From Paraburkholderia monticola (GTDB taxonomy: Bacteria > Pseudomonadota > Gammaproteobacteria > Burkholderiales > Burkholderiaceae), in the NCBI RefSeq assembly GCF_001580545.1, contig NZ_LRBG01000039.1:372001-436000 (forward strand): a stretch of 64,000 bases of DNA, given 5' to 3'. Within the stretch, counting starts at the first letter, position 1. Every line of letters begins with the position of its first letter. The notes under the pieces are model-generated. The model was not told the DNA's origin. It did no database searches and saw only the letters and a list, made by a program, of their open reading frames with translations. This document shows, piece by piece, positions 44,472 through 52,926 of the stretch. A program made the position numbers and the translations under genes.

Positions 44472-45566
44472 TTATCCGCGGCGTCGGAAACGGAACAACT
44501 CGTCCGGCAAAAACACCAGGGCCAGCTCGCCGGCCTCGGTGCCCAGCGCAAGCCGCCGACCGTCCGGCGACCAGGCCATCGCGCTGACCGGGCTGCTGCC
44601 GTCACCCTTGATGAACAGAAGGTCGCTACTGCCTGGCTGACACAGCAACACCGCGCCGCTGTGATAACCGACCGCAATCAGCGGATGAACCGGATGGCAG
44701 GCCACCACACTGACCGGCGTCTTGCTCGCCAAGCCGCATTCATGCGGCTCCTCATTCGCGCCGGGCGGATCGAAGCGCCAGCACACCGCACGCATGCCGC
44801 CGCTCGTCGCGAGAAAGCGCCCATCAGCGGAGAACGACAACGAGCGTGGCTGCCCCGGGTAGCCGCCCATTTCAATGTCCGCCCCGTCGGGTAGCCGCCA
44901 GCCATGCAGTGCGTTCTCCTCCATGCCGGTCACGAGATAGCGGCCGTCACGGCTCCACGCCACGTTGCGGTGATAGCCCGGCCACTTGAGCGGACGCTCG
45001 CGCAGCGTGTCGGCCGCCCATAGCGTGACGCCGCCTTGATGCGAGATCGCCAGTCGAGTGCCAGCCGGGTCGAACGCCATGGCAGTTGCCGATCCGGGCA
45101 GCATCAGGCAGGCAGGTTTCGGTCCCAGCCAATGCACCCTGCGGCCGCACGCATAGGCTCGGCCGCTCGCCTCGCTCGCAGCCACGCGGTCGATCCATGC
45201 GCCGGCCTCATGCGCGATCAGTTCGCTCGCGCCATCGAGAAGCAGATGGACGAGACGGCCATCGTCACCGCCACTGAGAAATCCGCCCGCGGGATCGGCG
45301 GCGAGAGCGAGGCACGCGCCCTCATGGACGGCGAAGCGCGTGAGCGGCGCCGGCGGCGCTTGCGCCTGCACGAACTCGACGCCGCCGCGCTCGCGTGGTT
45401 CGAGTCGAGGACCGCCCTCCCAGACACCGGTGGCGAGCGCCAGGGTGCCGTCGCCGAGCGCGAATCCCGCACATTGCCCTGACCTGTCCCAAACGACTTC
45501 GACGACGGCCGCGTCGCTTTCCCAACACGCCCCAAGCAGATCGATCAGAACGTGCGGCGCGTTCAT
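44472..45566 (-). CDS. WD40-repeat protein
   Basis: A 364-aa beta-propeller protein, from ATG 45564-45566 that overlaps the cobW stop (ATGA). Repeats with the WD40 signature are visible, e.g. NVAWSRDGRYLVTGMEENALHGWRL, SLSFSADGRFLATSGGMRAVCWRF and AMAWSPDGRRLALGTEAGELALVF. It has no signal peptide, so it is a cytoplasmic scaffold. Coupling to a CobW GTPase gene suggests a joint role in metal delivery or enzyme assembly (inference). Confidence 0.85.
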   Translation of the reverse strand: MNAPHVLIDLLGACWESDAAVVEVVWDRSGQCAGFALGDGTLALATGVWEGGPRLEPRERGGVEFVQAQAPPAPLTRFAVHEGACLALAADPAGGFLSGGDDGRLVHLLLDGASELIAHEAGAWIDRVAASEASGRAYACGRRVHWLGPKPACLMLPGSATAMAFDPAGTRLAISHQGGVTLWAADTLRERPLKWPGYHRNVAWSRDGRYLVTGMEENALHGWRLPDGADIEMGGYPGQPRSLSFSADGRFLATSGGMRAVCWRFDPPGANEEPHECGLASKTPVSVVACHPVHPLIAVGYHSGAVLLCQPGSSDLLFIKGDGSSPVSAMAWSPDGRRLALGTEAGELALVFLPDELFRFRRRG

Positions 45567-46585
45567 GCGTCGATCTCGCAATGTCTGATGCTCTCGCGCA
45601 ACTCGCGCCGGTCGAGATTGCGGCCGATGAACACAAGGCGGCTGTCACGACGTTCGCCATCTCGCCAGGGCCGGTCGAAGTCGGTATCCATCGTCATGTG
45701 CACGCCCTGAAACACGAAGCGGCGCTCCGATCCCGCAAGGTCGACGATACCTTTTGCACGCAGCAGGTCCTGCCCCTGCTCGACCACCAGTTGCTGCAGC
45801 CAGGAGAGGAAACGCGTTCGTTCGAGCGGCCGCTCGACGCGCAGCGATACGCTATCTATGCCGTGAGTATGGTGAGCCTGTCTGACAGCGGCGCCCGCAC
45901 CAAGCGGCACGTAGCGGTAAGTCCGCTCTGCGCGTGAGCCGTCGTTGGTCTCGCCCGGCGATGCGCTCAGCCGCAGGCGCTTCAGATCGAACGCGCCACG
46001 ATCGAGCAGCGCGGCAAGCGGTATGTCGCAGCGCACGCTGCTCAGGCATTCGGCAGTCGGGTTGAGGCGCCGCACGGCGTCCTGTACCGCGGCGAGACCG
46101 GCCGCATCGATGAGGTCGATCTTGTTGACGAGGACGATATCGGCCTGCGCGAGTTGCTCCGCGGCCTCGCGGCTGTCCGCGAGGCGCGCCTGCAGATGGG
46201 CGCCGTCGGCCACGCAGATCACGCTGTCGAGCCGGGTGCGCTGCCGGATCTCGTCATCGATAAAGAAGGTTTGCACGACCGGTGCGGGATCGGCCAGCCC
46301 GGACGTTTCGATCAGAATCCCGTCGAAACCGTCCTTGCGCTTGACCAGAGCCGCCACCACGCGAATCAGATCGCCGCGCACCTTGCAGCAGACACAGCCA
46401 TTGTTCAATTCGATGACTTCGTCTTCCGCGCCGACGACGAGACCGCCGTCGATGCCGATGGCGCCATATTCGTTGACGATCACCGCATAGCGTCGGCCGT
46501 GCTGCTCGCGCAGAATGCGATTGAGCAGCGTGGTTTTGCCGGCACCGAGAAAACCGGTGAGCACCGTAACGGGAATCCGATTCAT
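45563..46585 (-). CDS. CobW/COG0523-family GTPase (metal chaperone)
   Basis: A 340-aa GTPase with Walker A GFLGAGKTTLLN, the metal-binding motif NNGCVCCKVRGDL, switch ETSGLADPAPV and base-binding NKID, plus a C-terminal CobW domain. The ATG at 46583-46585 overlaps the preceding stop (ATGA) and has AAGGGGG 6 bases upstream, so it is preferred over the ATG two codons earlier. Family members deliver Zn, Co or Fe to client enzymes; the adjacent alcohol dehydrogenase and diiron monooxygenase are obvious candidate clients. Confidence 0.92.
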   Translation of the reverse strand: MNRIPVTVLTGFLGAGKTTLLNRILREQHGRRYAVIVNEYGAIGIDGGLVVGAEDEVIELNNGCVCCKVRGDLIRVVAALVKRKDGFDGILIETSGLADPAPVVQTFFIDDEIRQRTRLDSVICVADGAHLQARLADSREAAEQLAQADIVLVNKIDLIDAAGLAAVQDAVRRLNPTAECLSSVRCDIPLAALLDRGAFDLKRLRLSASPGETNDGSRAERTYRYVPLGAGAAVRQAHHTHGIDSVSLRVERPLERTRFLSWLQQLVVEQGQDLLRAKGIVDLAGSERRFVFQGVHMTMDTDFDRPWRDGERRDSRLVFIGRNLDRRELRESIRHCEIDA

Positions 46586-46911
46586 TGCCATCCCCCTTGT
46601 GTGCCAGACGATGCTCGACTCTCCAGGCGGAGCAGTTCGTCTGCCAGCCGCTCCCGATCGGACTCGATCTCGCGCAACCCGCTCTCGGCCTCGTCAAGGC
46701 GCTCGCGCAGTCGCGCGATATTCGCGGTTCCTTCCGGTGAGACGCCATCGCGCTGTTCGGCGGCCAGTGCCCACGCCAGTTCGATGTCCGCGCCCGCGCG
46801 TCGGCTTTCGGCGCGCAAGTGACGGGAGTTGACTTCGGTCAGTGCGATGACCAGTCGCATGCGCTCGAACTGCAAGGCGGCGTCGCGCTCCAGAGTCACG
46901 GCAATCTCCAC
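46582..46911 (-). CDS. Small coiled-coil protein (109 aa)
   Basis: A 109-aa acidic/basic helical protein beginning MEIAVTLERDAALQFERMRLV. The C-terminal half (IARLRERLDEAESGLREIESDRERLADELLRLES) has clear heptads of a coiled coil. It lies 25 bases after the alcohol dehydrogenase stop and overlaps cobW by ATGA. It is not recognised as a named family; it could be an adaptor between CobW and a client. Confidence 0.7.
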   Translation of the reverse strand: MEIAVTLERDAALQFERMRLVIALTEVNSRHLRAESRRAGADIELAWALAAEQRDGVSPEGTANIARLRERLDEAESGLREIESDRERLADELLRLESRASSGTQGGWQ

Positions 46912-46936
46912 GCTGAGGTCGTTGCGTCGAAGCGTT

Positions 46937-47980
46937 TTACGGAATCAGGACCGCGCGGCCTTTGACCTTGCCGTGATGCAGATCCTTGAGCGCCTGGTTC
47001 GCTTCGCTCAAACGGTATTCCCGTGTCGCCAGATGGACGAGGCCACGGTCGGCGAGCGCCATCAGTTCCACGAGTTCGGGATAGGTGCCGACCAGATTGC
47101 CGACGATGGTCTTCTCGCTGGTGATCATGTCGATGGTCGGGAGCTCGATCTTTCCGCCATAACCGACGATGTAGTAGAAGCCCGCGTTGCGCGTCATCGC
47201 GAGGCCCTTGGCGACCGCGTCACCTTCGCCAACGAAATCGATGACCGCTTCAGCGCCGTTGCCGCCCGTCAGTTCGAGCACGCGCTCGACTTCATTGCCG
47301 TCGCCCTTGACCGTGTGATGCGCGCCGCACTCCTTGGCCAGCTGCAGCGCCACCTCAGAGCGGTCGACCACGATAATTTCAGCCGCGCAAAGCGCGTTGA
47401 GCACCTGGATCCCGATGTGCCCCAAGCCACCGGCGCCGATCACGACGGCGAATTGTCCGGGAAGCAAATGGCGCGATGCTTTTTTTGCCGCGCGGTACGC
47501 GGTCAAGCCGGCGTCGGTATAGGGCGCGACGTCCTTCGGTGCGAGCGATTTCGGCAACTGGATCAACGAGCGTTCGCCCGTCAACAGATATTGCGCGTAG
47601 CCGCCGTTGGCGTTGATGCCGGGAAACTGGCTCTCCGTGGCATGCATATCGTCACCACGCCGACAGGCAAGGCAATGTCCGCTCGTCACCAGGGGATGAC
47701 AGATGACCGGGTCGCCCACCTTGACACTCTCCACTGCGCGCCCCACTTCTTCGACCCAGCCGGCATTTTCATGGCCCATGATGTAGGGCAATGCCACCTC
47801 GACCTTGCTGCGCCAGATGCCTTCCACGACGTGCAGATCGGTGCGGCACACTCCCGCGCCGCCGATCCGGACGATCACGTCGGTGGGCCGCACGATCTTC
47901 GGATCGTCGACCTCTTCGTAGCGCACGAATTCTTCGCGAGTCAGTGACTCGTCGTACTGATGCAGCACGGCAGCTTTCAC
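46937..47980 (-). CDS. Zinc-type (MDR) NAD(P)-dependent alcohol dehydrogenase
   Basis: A 347-aa medium-chain dehydrogenase. The start is GTG 47978-47980 with GGAGGAG 8 bases upstream (MKAAVLHQYDESL). Catalytic-zinc residues are present (C45 in GVCRTDLH, H70/E71 in GHENAGW, D in DAGLTAYRA), as is the NAD motif VIGAGGLGHIGIQ. The structural-zinc lobe is damaged: the four expected Cys positions read S100, C103, C106, A114. It probably oxidises 2-propanol to acetone. First gene of a sigma54-controlled operon with cobW. Confidence 0.92.
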   Translation of the reverse strand: MKAAVLHQYDESLTREEFVRYEEVDDPKIVRPTDVIVRIGGAGVCRTDLHVVEGIWRSKVEVALPYIMGHENAGWVEEVGRAVESVKVGDPVICHPLVTSGHCLACRRGDDMHATESQFPGINANGGYAQYLLTGERSLIQLPKSLAPKDVAPYTDAGLTAYRAAKKASRHLLPGQFAVVIGAGGLGHIGIQVLNALCAAEIIVVDRSEVALQLAKECGAHHTVKGDGNEVERVLELTGGNGAEAVIDFVGEGDAVAKGLAMTRNAGFYYIVGYGGKIELPTIDMITSEKTIVGNLVGTYPELVELMALADRGLVHLATREYRLSEANQALKDLHHGKVKGRAVLIP

Positions 47981-48028
47981 TTTTTGTCTCCTCCGTTCAT
48001 GTATTTGCACGCGGCGAGGACCGATAAG

Positions 48029-48043
48029 GCAATGTCCATGCCA
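48029..48043 (-). promoter_or_regulatory. Sigma54 promoter of the adh-cobW operon
   Basis: On the minus strand TGGCATGGACATTGC matches the consensus TGGCAC-N5-TTGC with one change and perfect GG-N10-GC spacing. The predicted start leaves a leader of about 37 bases before the GTG of the dehydrogenase. Confidence 0.78.
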
Positions 48044-48072
48044 AACGGAAACTGGCGTATCCGCAGGTCCAC

Positions 48073-48132
48073 TGTCGCAAAATCGGACGTTTGAAGAGGC
48101 CGAGGCGCCGCAGGTTGTCTGAAAATGGGACG
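48073..48132 (-). promoter_or_regulatory. Two candidate activator sites (TGTC-N8-GGACG), copies 2 and 3
   Basis: TGTCGCAAAATCGGACG at 48073-48089 and TGTCTGAAAATGGGACG at 48116-48132 share the TGTC-N8-GGACG layout of the site at 44211 and an A/T-rich centre. They are 43 bases apart, about four helical turns, so a regulator oligomer could sit on one face of the DNA. The rest of the gap to 48350 shows no gene. Confidence 0.6.
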
Positions 48133-48350
48133 CGTCGGTCTTCGATGAGCGGAGCGCCTAAGCCCCCTCCACTTTGCTGCGCCGCAACCTGCGCAACACC
48201 CTGCCCGCCTCGTCCCACCCGGCACGAGCGCGAGTCCGGCGTCTATTTAGCCGGCCATTACCAGCCCCCGCTTAGCGCGCCTAAACTGACGCTACTGCGC
48301 ACAACGCAAGTCGCCCGCGTTGCCGATATCGCAGACGGAGGAGACAACGC

Positions 48351-48749
48351 ATGCCCAAGCTCATTCACACGATGATTCGGGTGCAGGATCTGTCGCGCTC
48401 GCTGGACTTCTACGGGAAAGTCTTCAATTTCACGGTCTCGCACCGGCTCGACTTCCCCGACTTCACGCTCGCCTATTTACGCAACGACGAGGCCGAGACC
48501 GAAATCGAACTGACCTGGAACAAGGGGCGTGCCGAGCCCTATTCGCATGGCGACGGCTACGGTCATGTGGCCTTCGTCGTCGACGACGCGAAGAGCGATC
48601 GACAGCGGCTTCTCGACATGGGCCTCGCACCGAACGACCTGCGCGAATTCAAAGCGGACGACGGCACGCTGATCGCCCGCTACTTCTTCATTCAGGATCC
48701 CGACGGCTACAAGATCGAAGTGCTGGAAAGGCACGGTCACTATCGCTAG
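48351..48749 (+). CDS. gloA: Glyoxalase I / VOC-family protein
   Basis: A 132-aa vicinal-oxygen-chelate protein. The layout HTMIRVQDLSRSLDFYGKVFNF, EIELTWN, GYGHVAFVVDD and IQDPDGYKIEVLER gives the metal ligands H6, E52-region, H72-region and E124-region of lactoylglutathione lyase. It converts the methylglyoxal-glutathione adduct to S-lactoylglutathione. GGAGGAG precedes the ATG. Its position beside the acetone/acetol genes suggests it handles methylglyoxal made by the pathway (inference). Confidence 0.9.
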   Translation: MPKLIHTMIRVQDLSRSLDFYGKVFNFTVSHRLDFPDFTLAYLRNDEAETEIELTWNKGRAEPYSHGDGYGHVAFVVDDAKSDRQRLLDMGLAPNDLREFKADDGTLIARYFFIQDPDGYKIEVLERHGHYR

Positions 48750-48810
48750 CGACCGTGAGCAGGACCGCGTTTGTTCGATGCTGGCATCAGACCAACAACA
48801 GGAGACAACG

Positions 48811-49428
48811 ATGAACCCCACGATCATTCCGATCGCTCGCGACCCGGACGCGCGCGCGGTCGATCCCGTCATGCGTATCAAGCTCACGCGGCGCGAGCTG
48901 CTCAAAGGCACGGGCGTGCTGACGGGCACGCTGGCGCTATCGTCCACGCTCGCGATGCTCGCGCCGAGCCGCGTGTGGGCGCTCGAACTTCAGGGCCTCG
49001 ACACGCACCAGGGCGACGTACTGCTCGCGTTCACGCGCCAGCTCTATCCGCATGACACGCTCGACAACGCCGTCTACGCGCTCGTCGTCAAGGACCTCGA
49101 CGGGAAGGCGCAGAAGGATCCCGCCGTGCGCCAGCAACTGGCCGATGGCGTCAAACAGCTCGATGCCACCGCCGGCGGCTCGGACTGGTCCAAACGCGAC
49201 AGCGCGGCGCAGGCGCGCGATGTGGCCGCACTGGCAGGCACGCCTTTCTTCGCCACGGTGCGCAGTACCGCCATCGTCTCGCTGTACAGCAACCCGTTGG
49301 CATATCAGCACTTCGGCTATGGGGCATCCGAGGGCGACGGCGGCTACCTGTACAAGGGATTCAACAGCCTGTCCTGGCTGCCCAATCCGCCGGCCGATCA
49401 AAGTGGTCCGATTCCAAAAGACAGCTGA
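48811..49428 (+). CDS. Tat-exported gluconate 2-dehydrogenase subunit 3-like protein
   Basis: A 205-aa protein from ATG 48811 (AGGAG upstream). A Tat signal is visible (TRRELLKGTGVLTGTLALSSTLAMLAPSRVWA). The mature part LLAFTRQLYPHDTLDNAVYALVVKDLDGKAQKDPAVRQQLADGV is typical of the small subunit of GMC-type membrane dehydrogenases. It probably ferries the folded flavoprotein through the Tat pathway. The GMC gene follows after 15 bases. Confidence 0.87.
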   Translation: MNPTIIPIARDPDARAVDPVMRIKLTRRELLKGTGVLTGTLALSSTLAMLAPSRVWALELQGLDTHQGDVLLAFTRQLYPHDTLDNAVYALVVKDLDGKAQKDPAVRQQLADGVKQLDATAGGSDWSKRDSAAQARDVAALAGTPFFATVRSTAIVSLYSNPLAYQHFGYGASEGDGGYLYKGFNSLSWLPNPPADQSGPIPKDS

Positions 49429-49443
49429 GCACAGGAGACCATC

Positions 49444-51024
49444 ATGGATCTGAACCAGAAGCACTTCGCGCTTACCGACGCCAATGTGGTGGTGGTCATC
49501 GGCTCGGGAGCCGGCGGCGGCACGCTCGCAAACGAACTCGCACAGAAAGGCATCGACGTCGTCGTGCTCGAGGCGGGCGCCATGCACACGCAGGCCGACT
49601 ATGTCACCGACGAATGGGGCTCGTTCCAGTTACTTTCGTGGCTGGACAATCGCACCACCTCGGGCACGTGGCGCGTCGCCAAGGACTTTCCGAACCTGCC
49701 CGCGTGGATCTGCAAGACGGTGGGCGGCACCTCGACGCACTGGGCCGGCGCGAGCCTGCGAATCCAGCCGCACGAATTCAAGGCGCGCACGACCTACGGC
49801 GACATTCAAGGCGCCACGCTGCTCGACTGGCCGCTCACGCGCGAGGAACTCGACCCGTACTACGACCGTGCCGAGAAGAAGCTCGGCGTCACCCGCACCA
49901 ACGGGCTGCCTGGCCTTCCCGGCAACAACAATTTCAAGGTCATGTCGGCGGGCGCGATGAAGGTCGGCTACAAACAATGCAACACGGGCCACATGGCGAT
50001 CAACAGCGTCGTGCGCGACGACCGCAGTCACTGCTTCCAGCGCGGCTTCTGCTTTCAGGGCTGCCGCACCGGCGCCAAGTGGTCGACGCTTTATACCGAG
50101 TTGCCGCGCGGACAAGCCACGGGCCATCTGGAACTGCGCACCCAGGCCCATGTCGTGCGGATCGAGCACGATGCGCGAGGCAGAGCGACGGGTGTCGTCT
50201 ATTACGACGCGCAGGGCAAGCTGCAACGCCAGAAGGCGAGAGTCGTGGCGGTCGCGGGCAACTCGATCGAGACGCCGCGTCTGTTGCTGAACTCCCATTC
50301 AGGCAAGTTTGCCGATGGTCTCGCCAACTCCTCGGGACAGGTGGGGCGCAACTACATGCGGCATACGACGGGCTCCGTCTACGCGACGTTCGACCAGAAG
50401 GTCGACATGTACAAGGGCACCACGATGGCCGGCATCATCGAAGACGAGGCGAAGAACGATCCGAAGCGCGGCTTCGTCGGCGGGTATCACATGGAAACGG
50501 TCTCGCTCGGGCTGTCGTTCTATGCCGCGTTCCTGAATCCTGGCGCCTGGGGGCCGACGTTCACGCAGGCGATGGACCAGTACGCGAATACGGCCGGCAT
50601 GTGGATCGTCGGTGAAGACATGCCGCGCGCCAACAACCGCGTGACCCTCAACGACAGCGTGAAGGACCAGTACGGCCAGCCCGTCCCGAACGTCCACTTC
50701 GACGATCATCCGAACGACGAGGCCATGCGCGAGCATGCGTTCAAGCAGGGCTCAGCGGTATACGAGGCGGTGGGGGCGAAGTCGGTGTACCGGGTGCCGC
50801 CCTATCCGTCGACGCACAACCTCGGCACCTGCCGGATGAGCGCGAAGCCCGAGGACGGCGTGTGCAACGCGCATGGACAGACGCATGACGTGCGCAACCT
50901 GTACATATCGGACGGCAGCCAGTTCACGACCGGCGCCGCCGAGAACCCGACGCTGACGATCGTCACGCTCGCGATCCGCCAGTCGGATTACATCGCGAAC
51001 CAGATGAAGCGCCACGCGATCTGA
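49444..51024 (+). CDS. GMC-family oxidoreductase (periplasmic FAD alcohol/sugar dehydrogenase)
   Basis: A 526-aa flavoprotein with the FAD motif VVIGSGAGGGTLANELAQKGIDVVVLEAG and the C-terminal GMC signature (PSTHNLGTCRMS with catalytic His, DGSQFTTGAAENPTLTIVTLAIR with Asn). It has no signal peptide of its own and is likely co-exported with the subunit-3 protein. No cytochrome c subunit is encoded nearby, so the electron acceptor is unclear. It could oxidise acetol or another alcohol of the pathway (inference). Confidence 0.92.
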   Translation: MDLNQKHFALTDANVVVVIGSGAGGGTLANELAQKGIDVVVLEAGAMHTQADYVTDEWGSFQLLSWLDNRTTSGTWRVAKDFPNLPAWICKTVGGTSTHWAGASLRIQPHEFKARTTYGDIQGATLLDWPLTREELDPYYDRAEKKLGVTRTNGLPGLPGNNNFKVMSAGAMKVGYKQCNTGHMAINSVVRDDRSHCFQRGFCFQGCRTGAKWSTLYTELPRGQATGHLELRTQAHVVRIEHDARGRATGVVYYDAQGKLQRQKARVVAVAGNSIETPRLLLNSHSGKFADGLANSSGQVGRNYMRHTTGSVYATFDQKVDMYKGTTMAGIIEDEAKNDPKRGFVGGYHMETVSLGLSFYAAFLNPGAWGPTFTQAMDQYANTAGMWIVGEDMPRANNRVTLNDSVKDQYGQPVPNVHFDDHPNDEAMREHAFKQGSAVYEAVGAKSVYRVPPYPSTHNLGTCRMSAKPEDGVCNAHGQTHDVRNLYISDGSQFTTGAAENPTLTIVTLAIRQSDYIANQMKRHAI

Positions 51025-51217
51025 TGACACGCGGTTCGACTCAGTGGTGTGCCTGCTTAAAAACAGCAGAAATATTGGCAAGGAGGAGATGACGCCCGGG
51101 CATGCCGCCCTCGGGCAAACGCTCGCTTGGCATCGTCGAGGTCTATGCTTGTTGGTGCGCTGCGTCCCACGTGACGCAGCGCGCCCAGACCTCGTGACGA
51201 ACATAGGAGCGAAAACC

Positions 51218-52852
51218 GTGGCAACGATTGACTTCGAGAATCTGCGGGAACTGTTTCCGGGCCCCGACGACATCCCCGAGAGCGCCCGCCTTGTCGAGCC
51301 GATTCATCAGCGTGTCTCGCTCATCGATGGCGAACTGAAGCCGTGGGATGGCGCCTGCAAGACCGTGCTATCGCCGGTCTGCGTGCGACAGGCATCCGGC
51401 GAGGCCGAGCAGGCCGAGATCGGCAGCTATCCGGTCATGGGGGAGACGGAGAGCGATGCCGCGCTGGACGCGGCCGTGCGCGCCTACGACCACGGCCGAG
51501 GCGAGTGGCCGACCATGACGGTCGCCCAGCGCATCGGCTGCATGCAGGATTTCATTCGTCTCATGGCGGCGAGGCGCCATGAGATCGTGAATCTGATCAT
51601 GTGGGAAATCGGCAAGAGTCTCGCCGATTCGCAGAAAGAGTTCGACCGCACCATCAGCTACATGCAAGACACGATTGCGGCGCTGAAGGAGCTGGACAAC
51701 AGCAATTCGCGCTTTGTCATCGCCGAGGGCACGATTGGGCAGATTCGCCGCACGCCGCTTGGCGTCGTACTGTGCATGGGGCCTTACAACTATCCGCTGA
51801 ACGAAACGTTCGCCACGCTGATTCCGGCCTTGCTGATGGGCAACACCGTCGTGTTCAAGCCGCCGCAATACGGCACGCTGCTGTTCTTTCCACTGCTCGA
51901 GGCATTTCGCTCCGCTTTTCCGAAAGGCGTCATCAACACGATTTACGCGCCCGGTGCGGTCGTCGTGCCGCACATGCTCGCTTCGGGAAAGATCGACGTG
52001 CTCGCCCTGATCGGGTCGAGCAAGGTCGCGGACCATCTGAAAAAGCAGCACCCGAAGTCGCATCGGCTACGCGCCGTTCTCGGCCTCGATGCCAAAAACG
52101 CCGCCATCGTGCTGCCTGATGCCGACATCGACCTCGCGGTCAAGGAGTGCCTGCTCGGCACCTTGTCGTTCAATGGTCAACGTTGCACCGCGCTCAAGAT
52201 GCTGATCGTGCACCGCTCGATCGTCGACACGTTCATTGAACGCTTTACGTCAGCGCTCAGCAAACTCAAGGTCGGCATGCCGTGGGAACAGGGTGTGTCC
52301 ATTACGCCGCTGCCCGGCATGCATCGCACGGCCTACATGACTCAGGCGATCGACGATGCGAAAGAGCAAGGCGCGCAGGTCGTGAACGAAGGCGGCGGCG
52401 TGTTCTGCAAAACCCTTTTCTATCCAGCCGTGGTGTACCCCGTCAAGGAAGGCATGATGCTGTTTCGTGAGGAGCAGTTCGGGCCGATCATTCCGGTCAT
52501 GGCATTCGATGACATCGAGACGCCACTCGAATATGTGATCACGTCGGACCACGGGCAGCAGGTCAGCATTTTCGGCACCGATCCAGCCCAGATCGGCGCG
52601 CTGGTCGACCCGCTCGTCAATCAGGTGTGCCGCGTCAACCTGAACAGCCAATGCCAGCGGGGTCCGGACGTCTTTCCGTTTGCCGGCCGCAAGGACTCCG
52701 CGGAAGGCACGCTCTCGGTCACCGACGCGTTGCGCGCGTTCTCGATCCGGTCGATGGTTGCCGCCAAGGAGACCGACCTGAACAAGACGCTGCTCGACTC
52801 GATGGTGACGAACCATCAGTCGAAGTTCGTGAATACCGGCTTTATCTTTTGA
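51218..52852 (+). CDS. NAD(P)-dependent aldehyde dehydrogenase (GAPN-like)
   Basis: A 544-aa ALDH. GTG 51218 with AGGAG at good spacing is the chosen start (MATIDFENLREL); the frame is open upstream without features. Catalytic Cys323 (GQRCTALK) and the Asn of MGPYNYPLNE are present, but the usual ELGGK block reads LGLDAKN, so the general-base Glu is missing at that place. It may oxidise methylglyoxal, lactaldehyde or propanal. The 193-base gap before it holds no other gene. Confidence 0.9.
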   Translation: MATIDFENLRELFPGPDDIPESARLVEPIHQRVSLIDGELKPWDGACKTVLSPVCVRQASGEAEQAEIGSYPVMGETESDAALDAAVRAYDHGRGEWPTMTVAQRIGCMQDFIRLMAARRHEIVNLIMWEIGKSLADSQKEFDRTISYMQDTIAALKELDNSNSRFVIAEGTIGQIRRTPLGVVLCMGPYNYPLNETFATLIPALLMGNTVVFKPPQYGTLLFFPLLEAFRSAFPKGVINTIYAPGAVVVPHMLASGKIDVLALIGSSKVADHLKKQHPKSHRLRAVLGLDAKNAAIVLPDADIDLAVKECLLGTLSFNGQRCTALKMLIVHRSIVDTFIERFTSALSKLKVGMPWEQGVSITPLPGMHRTAYMTQAIDDAKEQGAQVVNEGGGVFCKTLFYPAVVYPVKEGMMLFREEQFGPIIPVMAFDDIETPLEYVITSDHGQQVSIFGTDPAQIGALVDPLVNQVCRVNLNSQCQRGPDVFPFAGRKDSAEGTLSVTDALRAFSIRSMVAAKETDLNKTLLDSMVTNHQSKFVNTGFIF

Positions 52853-52926
52853 TGTCCGGGCGAGCGTGCGATTTGCGCGTATCCGGCTCGGCGCGCGCCT
52901 GGACCGCTGCCCCCTTCCGGGGGGTG

